From assembly GCF_022921115.1 (NCBI RefSeq), contig NZ_CP095075.1, positions 3,112,001 to 3,176,000 on the forward strand: DNA of 64,000 nucleotides, given 5' to 3'. Under the pieces are notes generated by a model. The model ran no database searches. It saw only the letters and a program-made list of their open reading frames with translations, and had not been told where the DNA came from. The stretch is from Halobacillus amylolyticus (lineage in GTDB: Bacteria; Bacillota; Bacilli; Bacillales; Halobacillaceae). Shown in pieces: positions 7,855-17,166 of the stretch. Both the position numbers and the translations under genes were made by a program. Within the stretch, counting starts at the first letter, position 1. Every line of letters begins with the position of its first letter.

Positions 7855-8208
7855 ATGAAAAAGTTTTTGCTGTTTATTGCAGGACTAGTTGCACTTGGCG
7901 TTCTCCTAACAAATCTCGGTCCAATGGTTTTGTTAGGCGTCAGCGTATGGTTACTGTATGTCGTGTTCAAGCAATTTATGAAGAGTGATTCAACTGCCGG
8001 AAAAATTGGCTGGGTTGCGTTAGGGCTGATTATCCTTAGTGTGGCGGTTTCCAACATCTATGCAGTCATTGGACTCGTTGCAGCTTATGCTTTATACGTG
8101 ATTTATAAGAAAATGACAACGAGAAAGGATGAATCCGTGGTTAAATCAAATAGTAGTGACGATCCGTTCACGAATTTTGAAAGACAGTGGGCAGAGTTAA
8201 ACAAGTAA
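7855..8208 (+). CDS. LiaI-like small membrane protein
   Basis: 117 residues: two pairs of hydrophobic segments (about 1-40 and 50-82), then a charged cytosolic tail ending DPFTNFERQWAELNK. By size and position directly before the PspA-type gene it is the functional counterpart of B. subtilis LiaI, the membrane anchor for LiaH, and resembles the Listeria lmo0954 type. ATG 7855 follows GAGGAGGGAA. First gene of the lia operon; 29 bases separate it from liaH. Confidence 0.8.
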   Translation: MKKFLLFIAGLVALGVLLTNLGPMVLLGVSVWLLYVVFKQFMKSDSTAGKIGWVALGLIILSVAVSNIYAVIGLVAAYALYVIYKKMTTRKDESVVKSNSSDDPFTNFERQWAELNK

Positions 8209-8237
8209 TTTTACTTTAAAAAAGGGAGAGATTGATA

Positions 8238-8879
8238 ATGGCTAACTTATTTACCCGTTTGAAGGATTCAATCACGTCAGATCTGCATGAGGCCCTTGAT
8301 CAAAAGGAGCAAAAGAATCCGATCGCTATGCTGAACCAGTACTTGCGTGAGAGTGAAAAGGAAACAGAGAAGGTTCGTAAGCTGGTGGAGCGTCAATATC
8401 GTTTGAAGGACGAGTTTGGACGCGAATATCAAAAGGCTCAAGACATTGCGGACAAGCGTAAACATCAGGCTGAAGTGGCTGAAAAGGCTGGAGAAGAGAC
8501 GATGCATGCCTTTGCCGTGAAAGAACAGGAAGAATACGAAGCACGAGCGGAGCGTCTTAAAGCTTCTCGCTTGGATGCAATTGAGCAGCTAGAGACGCTT
8601 GAGCGTAAATATGAGGAAATGAAACATAGATTGAAGGACATGCATTTGAAGCGGATGGAACTGATGGGACGAGAAAATATCGCCCGTGCCCATAACCGGA
8701 TGAATCAAGTCATTGAAGATACAGCGGACAAGCCTTATTCTAGGTTTTCAGAAATGGACCGCTATATTGAGGATTTAGAATACAAGGTGAACAGTGCCTA
8801 TTACCGTAACACTTTTGACAGTAAGATTGCACAGCTGGAAAAAGATATGAAGAATACAGAGGATGTTACGGTCCAGTAG
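8238..8879 (+). CDS. liaH: LiaH, PspA/IM30-family membrane-protecting protein
   Basis: 213 residues forming one long coiled coil, starting MANLFTRLKDSITSDLHEAL, the PspA/IM30 N-terminal pattern (an amphipathic helix that touches the membrane). The family builds large oligomers on the inner face of the membrane and protects it under cell-wall antibiotics. ATG 8238 is preferred to TTG 8232 because AAAGGGAGAG ends too near the latter. A hairpin follows the gene, so liaI-liaH is probably the abundant transcript with partial read-through into liaFSR. Confidence 0.92.
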   Translation: MANLFTRLKDSITSDLHEALDQKEQKNPIAMLNQYLRESEKETEKVRKLVERQYRLKDEFGREYQKAQDIADKRKHQAEVAEKAGEETMHAFAVKEQEEYEARAERLKASRLDAIEQLETLERKYEEMKHRLKDMHLKRMELMGRENIARAHNRMNQVIEDTADKPYSRFSEMDRYIEDLEYKVNSAYYRNTFDSKIAQLEKDMKNTEDVTVQ

Positions 8880-8895
8880 GAATCATGGTATCATT

Positions 8896-8921
8896 AAAGG
8901 CGCAGTGTACTGCGTCTTTTT
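8896..8921 (+). terminator. Internal attenuating terminator between liaH and liaF
   Basis: AAAGGCGCAGTGTACTGCGTCTTTTT has a stem of about 9 bp and a short T tract. B. subtilis also has a leaky stop behind liaH, so read-through is the likely way liaFSR is expressed. Confidence 0.75.
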
Positions 8922-8962
8922 GGTCCTTATAAGATAGGATTAGCGGGAAGGAGGATGCCTGT

Positions 8963-9679
8963 ATGTTTAAGCACATGTCAACAAACACGATCAACACGAT
9001 TTTAATCATAGGGGTGGTCCTCCTCGTCCTAGAAGTCACCTTTTTTAATGGAGGCCTGATTTTCTCCTTATTATTTTCAAGTATTTTTCTTTATATAGGT
9101 AAGAAAAAGTACCGAAAGCTTTCGGGAAAAGTCGTGTTTTGGATCGGCCTGTTGAGTCTTGTGTTAACGATCTTGAACATGATTGCTGTACGATTTCTGA
9201 TTATAGTCGTCCTTGTACTCTTCGTCCGTCATTATTTTCGTTCGAAAAAAGAGCCTGAACAAATCGAACTTGATGTCCAAGTTGATGATTTTGCTGAGTC
9301 AGAAGAGCCTTTTGTTAAGCAAAAGTTTTTCGGTGATGAAATGACAGCGAAAACGTCTTATAAGTGGCAGGACGTAAATGTGCATGGCGGATTTGGTGAT
9401 CGGATGATCGATCTCAGTCATACTGTGCTTCCTGATGATGAGGCCGTTATTTCCATTAGACACTTAGTTGGCAATGTTCAAGTGTACGTCCCTTATGAAG
9501 TAGAAGTGGCGGTTAATCATAGTGCGATCTTAGGGCGGGCTGCTATTTTTCAATATCGTAAAACGAAGCTGTTTAATCAGACCGTATCCTATCGCACGCC
9601 GGACTATATGACAAATAAACCCAGAGTGAAGATTATCACCTCCATTGTGTCAGGAGATCTTGAGGTGAAGCGAATATGA
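8963..9679 (+). CDS. liaF: LiaF, membrane inhibitor of LiaS
   Basis: 238 residues. Four membrane helices (about 10-95) are followed by a cytosolic beta-rich LiaF domain (about 120-238) containing GGFGDRMIDLSHTVLPDDEAVISIRHLVGN-type repeats, seen here as HGGFGDRMIDLS and ISIRHLVGNVQVYVP. LiaF holds the kinase LiaS off until envelope stress occurs. Start 8963 follows AAGGAGGA. The last four bases overlap liaS (ATGA), indicating coupling. Confidence 0.93.
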   Translation: MFKHMSTNTINTILIIGVVLLVLEVTFFNGGLIFSLLFSSIFLYIGKKKYRKLSGKVVFWIGLLSLVLTILNMIAVRFLIIVVLVLFVRHYFRSKKEPEQIELDVQVDDFAESEEPFVKQKFFGDEMTAKTSYKWQDVNVHGGFGDRMIDLSHTVLPDDEAVISIRHLVGNVQVYVPYEVEVAVNHSAILGRAAIFQYRKTKLFNQTVSYRTPDYMTNKPRVKIITSIVSGDLEVKRI

Positions 9680-10716
9680 ATAGTTGGCAAAAACAAGTTC
9701 TGATTGGTCTCTTGTCATTTATCATATTTGCAGCTATTCTGCTAAGCTTTACCTTTACTGCATTTCCGTTAAAGGACTGGGCGGATTTATGGTCAACGGA
9801 AGTGCTTGATTTACCTTATGTTCTGCTAGCGCTGGCTTTTGCTGTAACTGTTGGATTAACCATTGGTATAGTCCAGGGCTTTGTCCTTAGAAAAAGATTC
9901 CACTATGTAGAACATCAACTTGATGAAATCGCAAAAGGGAATCCTGTTTTATACGATGATGCAGATGCAGGTGAAATGCAGCAAATCGAGGAGAAAATGA
10001 AGCAAATTGAAGCAAGGTTTAAAAAGCAAACGGAGACGGCTCAGCGCTTAGCCTCCGAGCGTGCTGAAGAACGAGAGAAGAGCTTGCAGGAGGTTGTTAT
10101 ACAAGAAAGAAACCGGCTTGCTCGCGAGCTTCATGACTCCGTGAGCCAACAATTATTTGCTGCTTCGATGATGATGTCAGCTATTAACGAAGGTGAGACT
10201 GAACAAAAGTCGTCAAATAAGCAACTCGCGATGGTCGAGAAGATGATTCATCAGTCACAGCTTGAAATGAGAGCATTGCTTCTTCACCTGCGTCCGGTTG
10301 CTTTAAAGGATAAGTCGTTGCAAGAGGGCTGTGAAGAACTTTTGCGTGAGCTCACACAGAAAGTTCCGATGACGATCGAATGGACGGTTGAGTCATTGGC
10401 ACTTGAAAAAGGAATAGAAGATCAATTGTTCCGGATTTTACAAGAAGCCGTATCCAATACACTCAGGCACGCGAAAGCTGATACGCTGACAGTTATGCTC
10501 ATCGGGCGAGACGACCATATTATTTTGCGAATGGTGGACGACGGAATTGGATTTGATGTCGAGGAAGCAAAAACAAGCTCCTATGGATTACAAAATATGC
10601 AGGAGCGAGCCTTTGAAGTAGGGGGCACATTGAAGATTGTCAGCTTGAAGAATCAAGGAACGCGGCTAGAAGTAAAAGTACCTCATTTTAAAAAAGAAGG
10701 AGAAGAATCGACATGA
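9676..10716 (+). CDS. liaS: LiaS, envelope-stress sensor histidine kinase
   Basis: 346 residues of the NarL-partner (HisKA_3) class. Two membrane helices (about 8-30 and 48-72) enclose a very short outer loop, typical of intramembrane-sensing kinases. A coiled-coil/HAMP-like region follows, then RNRLARELHDSVSQQ with the phosphorylated His near 153, and an HATPase_c domain with NTLRHAKA, DDGIGFD and GLQNMQERA. Overlaps liaF and liaR by four bases each. It responds to cell-wall antibiotics in relatives. Confidence 0.93.
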   Translation: MNSWQKQVLIGLLSFIIFAAILLSFTFTAFPLKDWADLWSTEVLDLPYVLLALAFAVTVGLTIGIVQGFVLRKRFHYVEHQLDEIAKGNPVLYDDADAGEMQQIEEKMKQIEARFKKQTETAQRLASERAEEREKSLQEVVIQERNRLARELHDSVSQQLFAASMMMSAINEGETEQKSSNKQLAMVEKMIHQSQLEMRALLLHLRPVALKDKSLQEGCEELLRELTQKVPMTIEWTVESLALEKGIEDQLFRILQEAVSNTLRHAKADTLTVMLIGRDDHIILRMVDDGIGFDVEEAKTSSYGLQNMQERAFEVGGTLKIVSLKNQGTRLEVKVPHFKKEGEEST

Positions 10717-11345
10717 TTACGGTTTTATTTGCTGATGACCACGAAATGGTCCGGATTGGTGTATCTGCTTATCTGTCTGCCCAAGCAGATATTGAAGTAG
10801 TGGCTGAGGCGAATGATGGCGGTGAAGCAGTGGAAATGGCTTTAGCCCATCGTCCTGATATCATTTTAATGGATCTCGTTATGGAAGAAATGGATGGCAT
10901 TGAAGCAACGAAACAAATCATTGAGCAATGGCCGCAAGCCAAGATTATTATCGTAACCAGCTTTCTTGACGATGATAAGGTGTACCCGGCGCTTGAGGCA
11001 GGCGCGACAAGTTATATGTTGAAAACGTCGAAAGCAGGCGAAATTGCCGATGCAATTCGTGCTACACATGCCGGACAGTCCATTCTTGAGCCAGAGGTAA
11101 CCGGTAAAATCATGACAAAGATGCGTACGCCACAAGAAGATGGACTTCATGAACAACTGACAGCAAGAGAAATGGAAGTCCTCCTTCTTATGACTGAGGG
11201 AAAAACGAATCAGGAAATTTCGGATCAATTGTTTATTACTTTAAAAACGGTGAAAGTTCACGTCAGTAATATTCTAGGCAAGCTAGGGGTACAAGATCGT
11301 ACGCAAGCCGTCATTTATGCCTTCAAACATGATCTCGCTAAGTAG
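10713..11345 (+). CDS. liaR: LiaR, NarL-family response regulator
   Basis: 210 residues. The receiver domain has the acidic pair DDH near residue 8, the phospho-acceptor Asp in ILMDLVME (about 53) and Lys in MLKTSKA (about 105). The C-terminal LuxR-type HTH starts LTAREMEVLLLMTEG and includes TLKTVKVHVSNILGKLGV. It activates the promoter upstream of the liaI-like gene. Last gene of the operon. Confidence 0.94.
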   Translation: MITVLFADDHEMVRIGVSAYLSAQADIEVVAEANDGGEAVEMALAHRPDIILMDLVMEEMDGIEATKQIIEQWPQAKIIIVTSFLDDDKVYPALEAGATSYMLKTSKAGEIADAIRATHAGQSILEPEVTGKIMTKMRTPQEDGLHEQLTAREMEVLLLMTEGKTNQEISDQLFITLKTVKVHVSNILGKLGVQDRTQAVIYAFKHDLAK

Positions 11346-11371
11346 ATAGCCTCGCCAAAAGGTGAGGCTAT
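11346..11371. terminator. Terminator of the lia operon
   Basis: ATAGCCTC-gccaaaaggt-GAGGCTAT, directly behind the liaR stop. It also lies at the end of a short minus-strand ORF and may serve both. Confidence 0.75.
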
Positions 11372-11448
11372 TAGTTTATCACTACATACAGTATGGCGAG
11401 TAATAAAATCAGATAGAAGATGATAAGTTTGATGTAGACGTTTCTCAT
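11371..11448 (-). CDS. 25-residue single-pass membrane peptide
   Basis: A short ORF facing the lia operon. ATG 11448 is preceded by GGGGAGGGG at ideal distance. The peptide starts MRNVYIKL, then a run of about 16 Ile/Leu/Phe/Tyr/Val/Ala residues, and ends VVIN, so it is a positively capped single membrane helix. The stop overlaps the lia terminator. I do not recognise a family; candidates are a small stress membrane peptide or a type I toxin-like peptide. There is no visible antisense RNA promoter. Confidence 0.55.
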   Translation of the reverse strand: MRNVYIKLIIFYLILLLAILYVVIN

Positions 11449-11527
11449 GAGATTCCCCTCCCCATGAAGGTCTTTTTCTAGTTTATGTAGAAGGTATGTA
11501 ATCATTACCTGTCCATCTTAAAGTGAG

Positions 11528-11729
11528 TGTTCAAAAAGTTGCCAAATTAGAACGCCGACAAGGATCGTCACATCCTGTGACAAAGTCGGCACTAGCACGT
11601 CCTGTGCGTCGCAAGAAGTTCGAGACGCGGAAGTTTGGAGGACCACAGCGTATGCCCTTAATACGTGAGGACCGGAAAAACCGAGCAACGAAGAAATTCG
11701 CCGTTTATCATTTGGTGACTTTTTGAACA
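11528..11729. repeat. TGTTCAAAAAG inverted-repeat element, copy 1
   Basis: Bounded by TGTTCAAAAAGTTGCCAAAT at the left and its near complement ATTTGGTGACTTTTTGAACA at the right. Inside are nested palindromes such as CACATCCTGTG and CACGTCCTGTGCG. It is the inverted counterpart of 50911-51157, sharing blocks like AAGAAGTTCGAG and GAGGACCACAGCG. No transposase is encoded, and both long frames inside it are by-products. It ends 40 bases before the rpiA Shine-Dalgarno. Confidence 0.85.
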
Positions 11730-11799
11730 ACCTCTTAAAGGAATATTTTCGTTTTTTTAAAAAGAATTAGGGAATAACAAGAAGGATGAGGTGATAACA

Positions 11800-12501
11800 A
11801 TGACGTGGAATAATCCTTTAGCAAAAACGTTGAAGTGGTCGGGGGAGATTTCCAATCAAGCTCAAAAAGAGAGAGTAGCTCAACAGGTGAGTAGTTTTGT
11901 AGAGGACGGGGATGTGATTGGTGTCGGGTCTGGTTCTACAGCATTTCTGGCCCTTCAAGCCATCGCCAAGCGTGTCACAGAGGAAAGCTTAAAAATACAG
12001 GCGATTCCAACATCTAAGGAGGCTGCTCTCAATTGTGCGGCTCTTAATGTACCAGTGACGACCCTAACTGCAGCACGCCCGAGGTGGGGGTTTGATGGAG
12101 CGGATGAGGTTGACGAACAAAGTCGTTTAATTAAAGGACGGGGAGGTGCATTGTTTGCTGAGAAACTTGTTATCGCAAGCTCAGCTAAAACGTACATTCT
12201 CGTCGATAAAAGCAAATTTGTTAAAAAGCTCGGCTCAGTGTTTGCTGTACCCATTGAAGTCGACCCACGGGCCATTCACTTAGTGGAAACTAAACTGAGT
12301 GACTACTTCGATCCACAATCGATTACGTTAAGGATGGCTGTATCAAAAGATGGTCCTGTGATTACAGAAGCGGGAAATCTGTTATTAGATGTACGTTTTA
12401 GTGAGATTATTTCCACCATGGAGAAGGAAATAAGCGCGATCCCAGGGGTGATTGAGTCGGGGTTGTTTTTTGATTATCCGATAGAAATTTTATCCGTGTA
12501 A
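11800..12501 (+). CDS. rpiA: Ribose-5-phosphate isomerase A
   Basis: 233 residues. The family blocks are present: GVGSGSTAFLAL (phosphate loop, about 44-55), GADEVDE with the catalytic acids (about 97-103), KGRGGALFAEK (about 109-119) and the C-terminal FSEIISTMEKEI. It interconverts ribose-5-P and ribulose-5-P in the pentose phosphate pathway. ATG 11800 is preferred to GTG 11791 because GAGGTGAT ends six bases before it. Many Bacillus use RpiB instead, so this copy may be an accessory one. Confidence 0.93.
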   Translation: MTWNNPLAKTLKWSGEISNQAQKERVAQQVSSFVEDGDVIGVGSGSTAFLALQAIAKRVTEESLKIQAIPTSKEAALNCAALNVPVTTLTAARPRWGFDGADEVDEQSRLIKGRGGALFAEKLVIASSAKTYILVDKSKFVKKLGSVFAVPIEVDPRAIHLVETKLSDYFDPQSITLRMAVSKDGPVITEAGNLLLDVRFSEIISTMEKEISAIPGVIESGLFFDYPIEILSV

Positions 12502-12640
12502 GTACTTGTACGAAAAGGTTTTCGCCTATCTTTTGGTGGCTTTTCGCCCTTAATAAGCCCAAAATTACAATAATCATTGGTAAGTTTACATACTTTTTCT
12601 ATAATAGAAGTATATCCTTCAATTCTAAAGGGGAATTAAT

Positions 12641-14167
12641 ATGGGACTGCCAGAAAGTATGACTTACAAGTATGATCGCTACCCGTACGTTATCCTTACT
12701 CCTATAGGGAAAATGAACAAACAAATTCGCTCAATTGGGCATAAATTTGAACGAGGACTGCTGTCTCGTATCAATGATGCGATTGCCGATCAAGTGAACC
12801 ATCGTTCGCTAAAATTAGACCGGCTGCAGCGTTATTTAACCGTTGAAGGAAACACAGCTCTACCTATTTCTTATTTAAAAGATGATGTAATAAACCCTTA
12901 TTTAATCAGACCTGAGCTATTTCTTTGGACCCAGCATCCGAAAGAACATGGGCTGCCTTATAACAAAGAATTTTTATATGATACAAATGTTACTCAGTTA
13001 TCTTCGAAGGGGCTTGAACACCATTTGGCGCAAGTGATGGATGATTATTTCTTTTTAGCTGAAATTGCAGAGCATCCAAAGCAGTATTGGTTTAATAAAA
13101 TTGCTGAAAGTTTTCATCAGCATCCGATTGTTCAGCTTGCCCACTGGAAACGGGATGTCATAGAAGCTGTTGAAACGATGAATCAGTCTGCGTTACTCTC
13201 ACAACTAAGGTATCCTGAAGAGGTTGCGAGATGGAGAGACCGCATTGATACTGTGATGCGACCATTTCGTGCATTACCAAGGCTTTGGTTGACCCAGCAA
13301 AAAGAAATGTGCCGGCATGAGAAGCAACTGCATTTCAATTCCCGTAGCCGGTCAATTAGCTGTCGCTGTGAAGTGTGTGACCTGACTGTGTTTTATCACC
13401 TTGACAATGATTGTGTTACCTTACAAGAAGAATATAATTTCGAACGTACCAGTAAGAGAATCACGACAATTGAACAGCAGTTTAATGATATAGCTCAGAA
13501 GAATACTACTATTCTTAACCAAATTCAAGAGCTGACAAGGATGAAAGGAAATCTACGGCCAGCCAAGTCCGTGTTAGATGAATCTGTGAGAGTAGCAAGG
13601 CAAATCGAGAGGTATAAGGAAGGAGAGAGTGTGCTAGCTTCTTATCCCCTGCTTGAAATGCATGACCAATTGACGTGTTCAGCCTTTCCGACTAAACGTT
13701 CACCTTCTGTGTTAGTATGGCTGTCTAACGTTCACCTTTGTGATGTCGGCATGTTGAAGCAGCTTTCTATTTGGAGAAATCATATGGATGGTCAAGTTCA
13801 TGCTAACGCTGACACTCTGCTTAAGGAACTGCAGGCCCGACTTGATGAAGTTGAATATACCGATGAAGATATTATTATCGAGATCAAAGGTCATGAACTG
13901 AGCTATGCCTACGTTCAGCAGGTGCTTGATTTGATCCACTACTACGGAACAGATTATCCTGCTCATACACTCGTTCAAGTGCTTGCAGGCAAATCTACGA
14001 ATAAGCTACGGCGCTTAAAGCTTCACGAAATACGCTGGTTTGGGTTGTTGTCTGACTGGCCCTCTAAACATATTCAACACTTATTTAATCAATTAGAGAG
14101 ACAAGGTTGGCTGATGAAACAACGAAAAGGCTATTCGATCAGCGCTTTTGCAGAAGAAGTATTGTAA
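12641..14167 (+). CDS. Orphan RQC/winged-helix DNA-binding protein (RQC-minor type)
   Basis: 508 residues with no helicase motifs. The last 90 residues (TLVQVLAGKSTNKLRRLKLHEIRWFGLLSDW...LERQGWL) look like the RQC winged helix of RecQ helicases. A cluster CRHEK...SCRCEVCD near 224-248 could bind zinc. A helical or coiled-coil stretch (about 265-330) and an EDIIIEIKGHELSYAYVQQVLDLI block precede the RQC part. It matches what I remember as the RQC-minor-1 family of Bacillaceae, whose function is unknown. ATG 12641 follows AAGGGG. Monocistronic. Confidence 0.7.
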   Translation: MGLPESMTYKYDRYPYVILTPIGKMNKQIRSIGHKFERGLLSRINDAIADQVNHRSLKLDRLQRYLTVEGNTALPISYLKDDVINPYLIRPELFLWTQHPKEHGLPYNKEFLYDTNVTQLSSKGLEHHLAQVMDDYFFLAEIAEHPKQYWFNKIAESFHQHPIVQLAHWKRDVIEAVETMNQSALLSQLRYPEEVARWRDRIDTVMRPFRALPRLWLTQQKEMCRHEKQLHFNSRSRSISCRCEVCDLTVFYHLDNDCVTLQEEYNFERTSKRITTIEQQFNDIAQKNTTILNQIQELTRMKGNLRPAKSVLDESVRVARQIERYKEGESVLASYPLLEMHDQLTCSAFPTKRSPSVLVWLSNVHLCDVGMLKQLSIWRNHMDGQVHANADTLLKELQARLDEVEYTDEDIIIEIKGHELSYAYVQQVLDLIHYYGTDYPAHTLVQVLAGKSTNKLRRLKLHEIRWFGLLSDWPSKHIQHLFNQLERQGWLMKQRKGYSISAFAEEVL

Positions 14168-14234
14168 TGAGAAAACAGGGCTTTTTAAAAAGCCCGCTAC
14201 ATAACAACTTTAAATACAAAGGAGGCAGGTACAC

Positions 14235-14879
14235 GTGAAATCTATTTATCATCAAGCACTAGGTGAGAAATTCGATCGTCTTCATCCTGAACTGCAGAAG
14301 AAATTTGGGATAACAAGTGAACAAAAAGTAATGGTGCTGGGACAAGGACGCATGACAGAAATTCGCGGGACACCGGCACTTATTCGACCATTTTTGCATA
14401 TTGGATCAAAAGATCACGTAATTTTTGCAGAAAGGGGGAAAGACGTACCGTTTACTCTTGAGAATTATTCCTATGTTGATGAGCAAGGTTGTGAAGCAAT
14501 CAGCTACATTCGAAGGTTCTTTTTTCCCTATGCCATACGTGGATTTGATGCAGTGATGTCTTATGATCCGGAGCAGGAAACGGTAGTCGATGATCTGGGC
14601 AAGTCCGGCCGTTTATCAACGGTAATGGAGCTTGATGTTACTAAAGAAGGAGGCTTGCTGATGCGTTCAAGGGAAATGAAACTCAATAATCATTTTACTT
14701 TTATCGGACCGCGTACTTCCTTGTATGAGCATTACGAAGAAAAAAATCAAGCCTTTCGTGTACATGTGCACGTGGAACATCCATTGGTAGGCACATTGCT
14801 CATGTACGAAGGTCTTGTTCATACAGAATTTTTACCAATTACTCCTAATCATATTCCAGAGCGAGGAATTCTAACCTAA
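14235..14879 (+). CDS. DUF4166 family protein upstream of kynA
   Basis: 214 residues resembling DUF4166, often found fused or next to saccharopine-dehydrogenase-like proteins: it begins [23 protein letters not shown], followed by a beta-rich body with [15 protein letters not shown] and [11 protein letters not shown]. Molecular role unknown. The kynA start lies 14 bases behind its stop with an RBS in the gap, so the two are co-transcribed. RBS AAAGGAGGC precedes the start, here taken as GTG 14235. Confidence 0.8.
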   Translation: MKSIYHQALGEKFDRLHPELQKKFGITSEQKVMVLGQGRMTEIRGTPALIRPFLHIGSKDHVIFAERGKDVPFTLENYSYVDEQGCEAISYIRRFFFPYAIRGFDAVMSYDPEQETVVDDLGKSGRLSTVMELDVTKEGGLLMRSREMKLNNHFTFIGPRTSLYEHYEEKNQAFRVHVHVEHPLVGTLLMYEGLVHTEFLPITPNHIPERGILT

Positions 14880-14892
14880 AGGAGGAATTAGG

Positions 14893-15729
14893 ATGAGCAA
14901 ACATGATTCTAAAACAACCGAGAATGTACATACGGAGTTTAAGGAACATATGACGTACGGGGAATATTTAAATCTGGATCAACTACTTTCTGCTCAAAAT
15001 CGACTTTCGAAACATCATGATGAAATGCTGTTCATAATCATACACCAAGTGAGTGAATTATGGATGAAGCTGACTTTGCATGAACTGAGGGCTGCAATTG
15101 ACACGATCCGAGAGGGGGATATACAGGAAGCGTTGAAAATGCTGTCGAGAGTATCAAAGATCCAAACACAAATCATCCATGCATGGGATGTTCTCTCGAC
15201 CCTGACACCGGCTGAATATGTCCAGTTCCGTGACGATTTAGGTCAAGCATCGGGTTTTCAATCCTACCAATATCGTATGGTTGAATTTGCCTTAGGATAC
15301 AAGACGCCACACGTTTTGAAAATTTATGAAAAGGACCCTGAGCTTCATAAGGAACTTCGAAGCGCTTATGAAGCACCCGGTATATATGATGCAGCAATTG
15401 AAAAGCTGGATGAAGCTGGGTTCGAAATTAATAAGGATCTCATAAACAGGGACTTTACAACTATTTATCAATCCGATTCAAGTGTTGAGACTGCCTGGCA
15501 GGAAGTGTATAAAGATGTAGATAAATACTGGGACCTTTACCAGCTTGGAGAGAAATTGGTAGATATAGAGGATTGGTTCCAACAGTGGCGTTTCAGACAT
15601 ATGAAGACAGTTGAACGGATTATCGGCCACAAATCAGGGACGGGCGGCTCTTCGGGGGTTAGCTATTTGAAGAAGGTACTCGATCACCGTTTCTTTCCAG
15701 AATTATGGGATATTCGTACGAGCCTCTAA
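14893..15729 (+). CDS. kynA: Tryptophan 2,3-dioxygenase
   Basis: 278 residues, the standard bacterial length. Typical blocks are [32 protein letters not shown] (about 40-58, with a substrate-binding region), [16 protein letters not shown] and the C-terminal [27 protein letters not shown], which holds the haem-ligating His. A haem enzyme opening the indole ring of Trp to N-formylkynurenine. The next two pathway steps (kynB, kynU) are encoded at 52.7-54.7 kb. RBS GGAGG precedes ATG 14893. Confidence 0.96.
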   Translation: MSKHDSKTTENVHTEFKEHMTYGEYLNLDQLLSAQNRLSKHHDEMLFIIIHQVSELWMKLTLHELRAAIDTIREGDIQEALKMLSRVSKIQTQIIHAWDVLSTLTPAEYVQFRDDLGQASGFQSYQYRMVEFALGYKTPHVLKIYEKDPELHKELRSAYEAPGIYDAAIEKLDEAGFEINKDLINRDFTTIYQSDSSVETAWQEVYKDVDKYWDLYQLGEKLVDIEDWFQQWRFRHMKTVERIIGHKSGTGGSSGVSYLKKVLDHRFFPELWDIRTSL

Positions 15730-15826
15730 ATTAACTGAATAAATGGAACATAACAAATATATTAATTAATTATTACGTTTATGTTACACTAAGGTGTGAA
15801 TTTATTACGGGTAAAGAGGGAAGGTT

Positions 15827-17164
15827 ATGAAGCGATTAAATGTATATATAGCACTCCTTAGTTTATTGTTGATATTGACGGCTTGTTCCTTTTTTATAGC
15901 GGATGCAAATGAGAGATCGGATAAAGTAAGCTCAGCGTCATCCAACCACTATGAGGTAATGATGGAAAGTGAGATTGAAGAATACGAGAATTATCAAATT
16001 ACGATTCATTATCCGCAAACACCAAATGATCAAATTGACCAGATTATTATAGATTATGTGAATCAGAAGAAGGACTCATTTAAAAAGAAAAGCTATGAAG
16101 TTGTCATCAATAGCGAAAATAATTCAGCTCACGAACTGCATATTGATTACGAAGTTCTTTATCAGGACGACGAAGTATTTGTTGTCCGATTTGTAGAGAA
16201 GACAGATATCGGGCAAGATCAAATTGATGTTACCCGCACAGTTATGAATTTTAATAAATCAAGCGGAAAACGTTTAGATCTTAAGAACCTATTTAAAAGG
16301 GATACAAACTATTTAGGGGTCTTAGCCAAGGAAACTAACCAGCGACTTGAAACACAAAAGGAATTCGAGGCTGACCCGAGCAACTTTGAAGAACTAGCTT
16401 TAATGGGTGACTCTCTCGTTGTATATATAACTGGAGAAGATCAAAAGAAACTGGCTACAGAAAAATCAGAGGTCTCTATTGATAAGAGTGCACTCAAAGA
16501 TGTTTTGTTGCCAAAGTATGCCAAGAAAATGAGACCTCAATTGCAAGACAATGATACAACATCTTATCCACCCATCAAAATGAAGGAAGAACCTACACAA
16601 GAGATGACTGAGAAACTTGTCGCCATCACTTTTGATAATGGTCCTCATAAAAAGAGAACACCACTTGTTTTAGATGTGTTGGCAGAATATGATGCGAAGG
16701 CTACCTTTTTTATGATTGGAAAGCGAATCAAACATTATCCTGAAACGGTAAGAGAAGTAGCTGAACAAGGTCATGAGATCGGTAACCACACATGGGATCA
16801 TTCAAGCTTTGATCGGCTTTCAGATAGCGAGATTAAGCAACAGCTGGTTGATACACAAAATGTCATTCAAGAGGTAACAGGGATAACAACAAACCTTGTC
16901 CGTCTTCCATTTGGTGAAGGTCTCTCGGAAGCTTATGAACCCTATTTTGATGTCGTTTCATCAACGATTACCCCGACCCAGGATTGGAATCTAACGAATG
17001 CATCAGAAATTGCCCATTATGTGACTTCTAACGTGGAGGATGGATCGATTATTGTGTTAAGCGATCTTCATTCAACCACACCGAACGCACTGAAGATGAT
17101 ACTTGCGGATTTATCCGAGCGAGGGTACAGTTTTGTAACAGTAAGTGAACTAGCAAATAAATAA
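15827..17164 (+). CDS. PdaC-like polysaccharide deacetylase lipoprotein with altered metal site
   Basis: 445 residues. Lipobox LLILTAC (Cys about 20), then a DUF3298/DUF4163-like outer domain (about 45-230) and a NodB fold from about 262, as in B. subtilis PdaC. The catalytic motif reads TFDNGP instead of TFDDGP, so the second Asp, a metal ligand in this family, is Asn; the two His ligands in HTWDH and RLPFG are present. The last motif reads IVLSDLH rather than the usual LxH-type. Activity on peptidoglycan is therefore uncertain. Own terminator. Confidence 0.88.
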   Translation: MKRLNVYIALLSLLLILTACSFFIADANERSDKVSSASSNHYEVMMESEIEEYENYQITIHYPQTPNDQIDQIIIDYVNQKKDSFKKKSYEVVINSENNSAHELHIDYEVLYQDDEVFVVRFVEKTDIGQDQIDVTRTVMNFNKSSGKRLDLKNLFKRDTNYLGVLAKETNQRLETQKEFEADPSNFEELALMGDSLVVYITGEDQKKLATEKSEVSIDKSALKDVLLPKYAKKMRPQLQDNDTTSYPPIKMKEEPTQEMTEKLVAITFDNGPHKKRTPLVLDVLAEYDAKATFFMIGKRIKHYPETVREVAEQGHEIGNHTWDHSSFDRLSDSEIKQQLVDTQNVIQEVTGITTNLVRLPFGEGLSEAYEPYFDVVSSTITPTQDWNLTNASEIAHYVTSNVEDGSIIVLSDLHSTTPNALKMILADLSERGYSFVTVSELANK

Positions 17165-17166
17165 AA

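Noticed and set aside
11518..11730. ORFs of 67-70 codons on both strands
   Set aside because: They lie wholly inside the palindromic TGTTCAAAAAG element; the equivalent positions in copy 2 are not open in the same frames.
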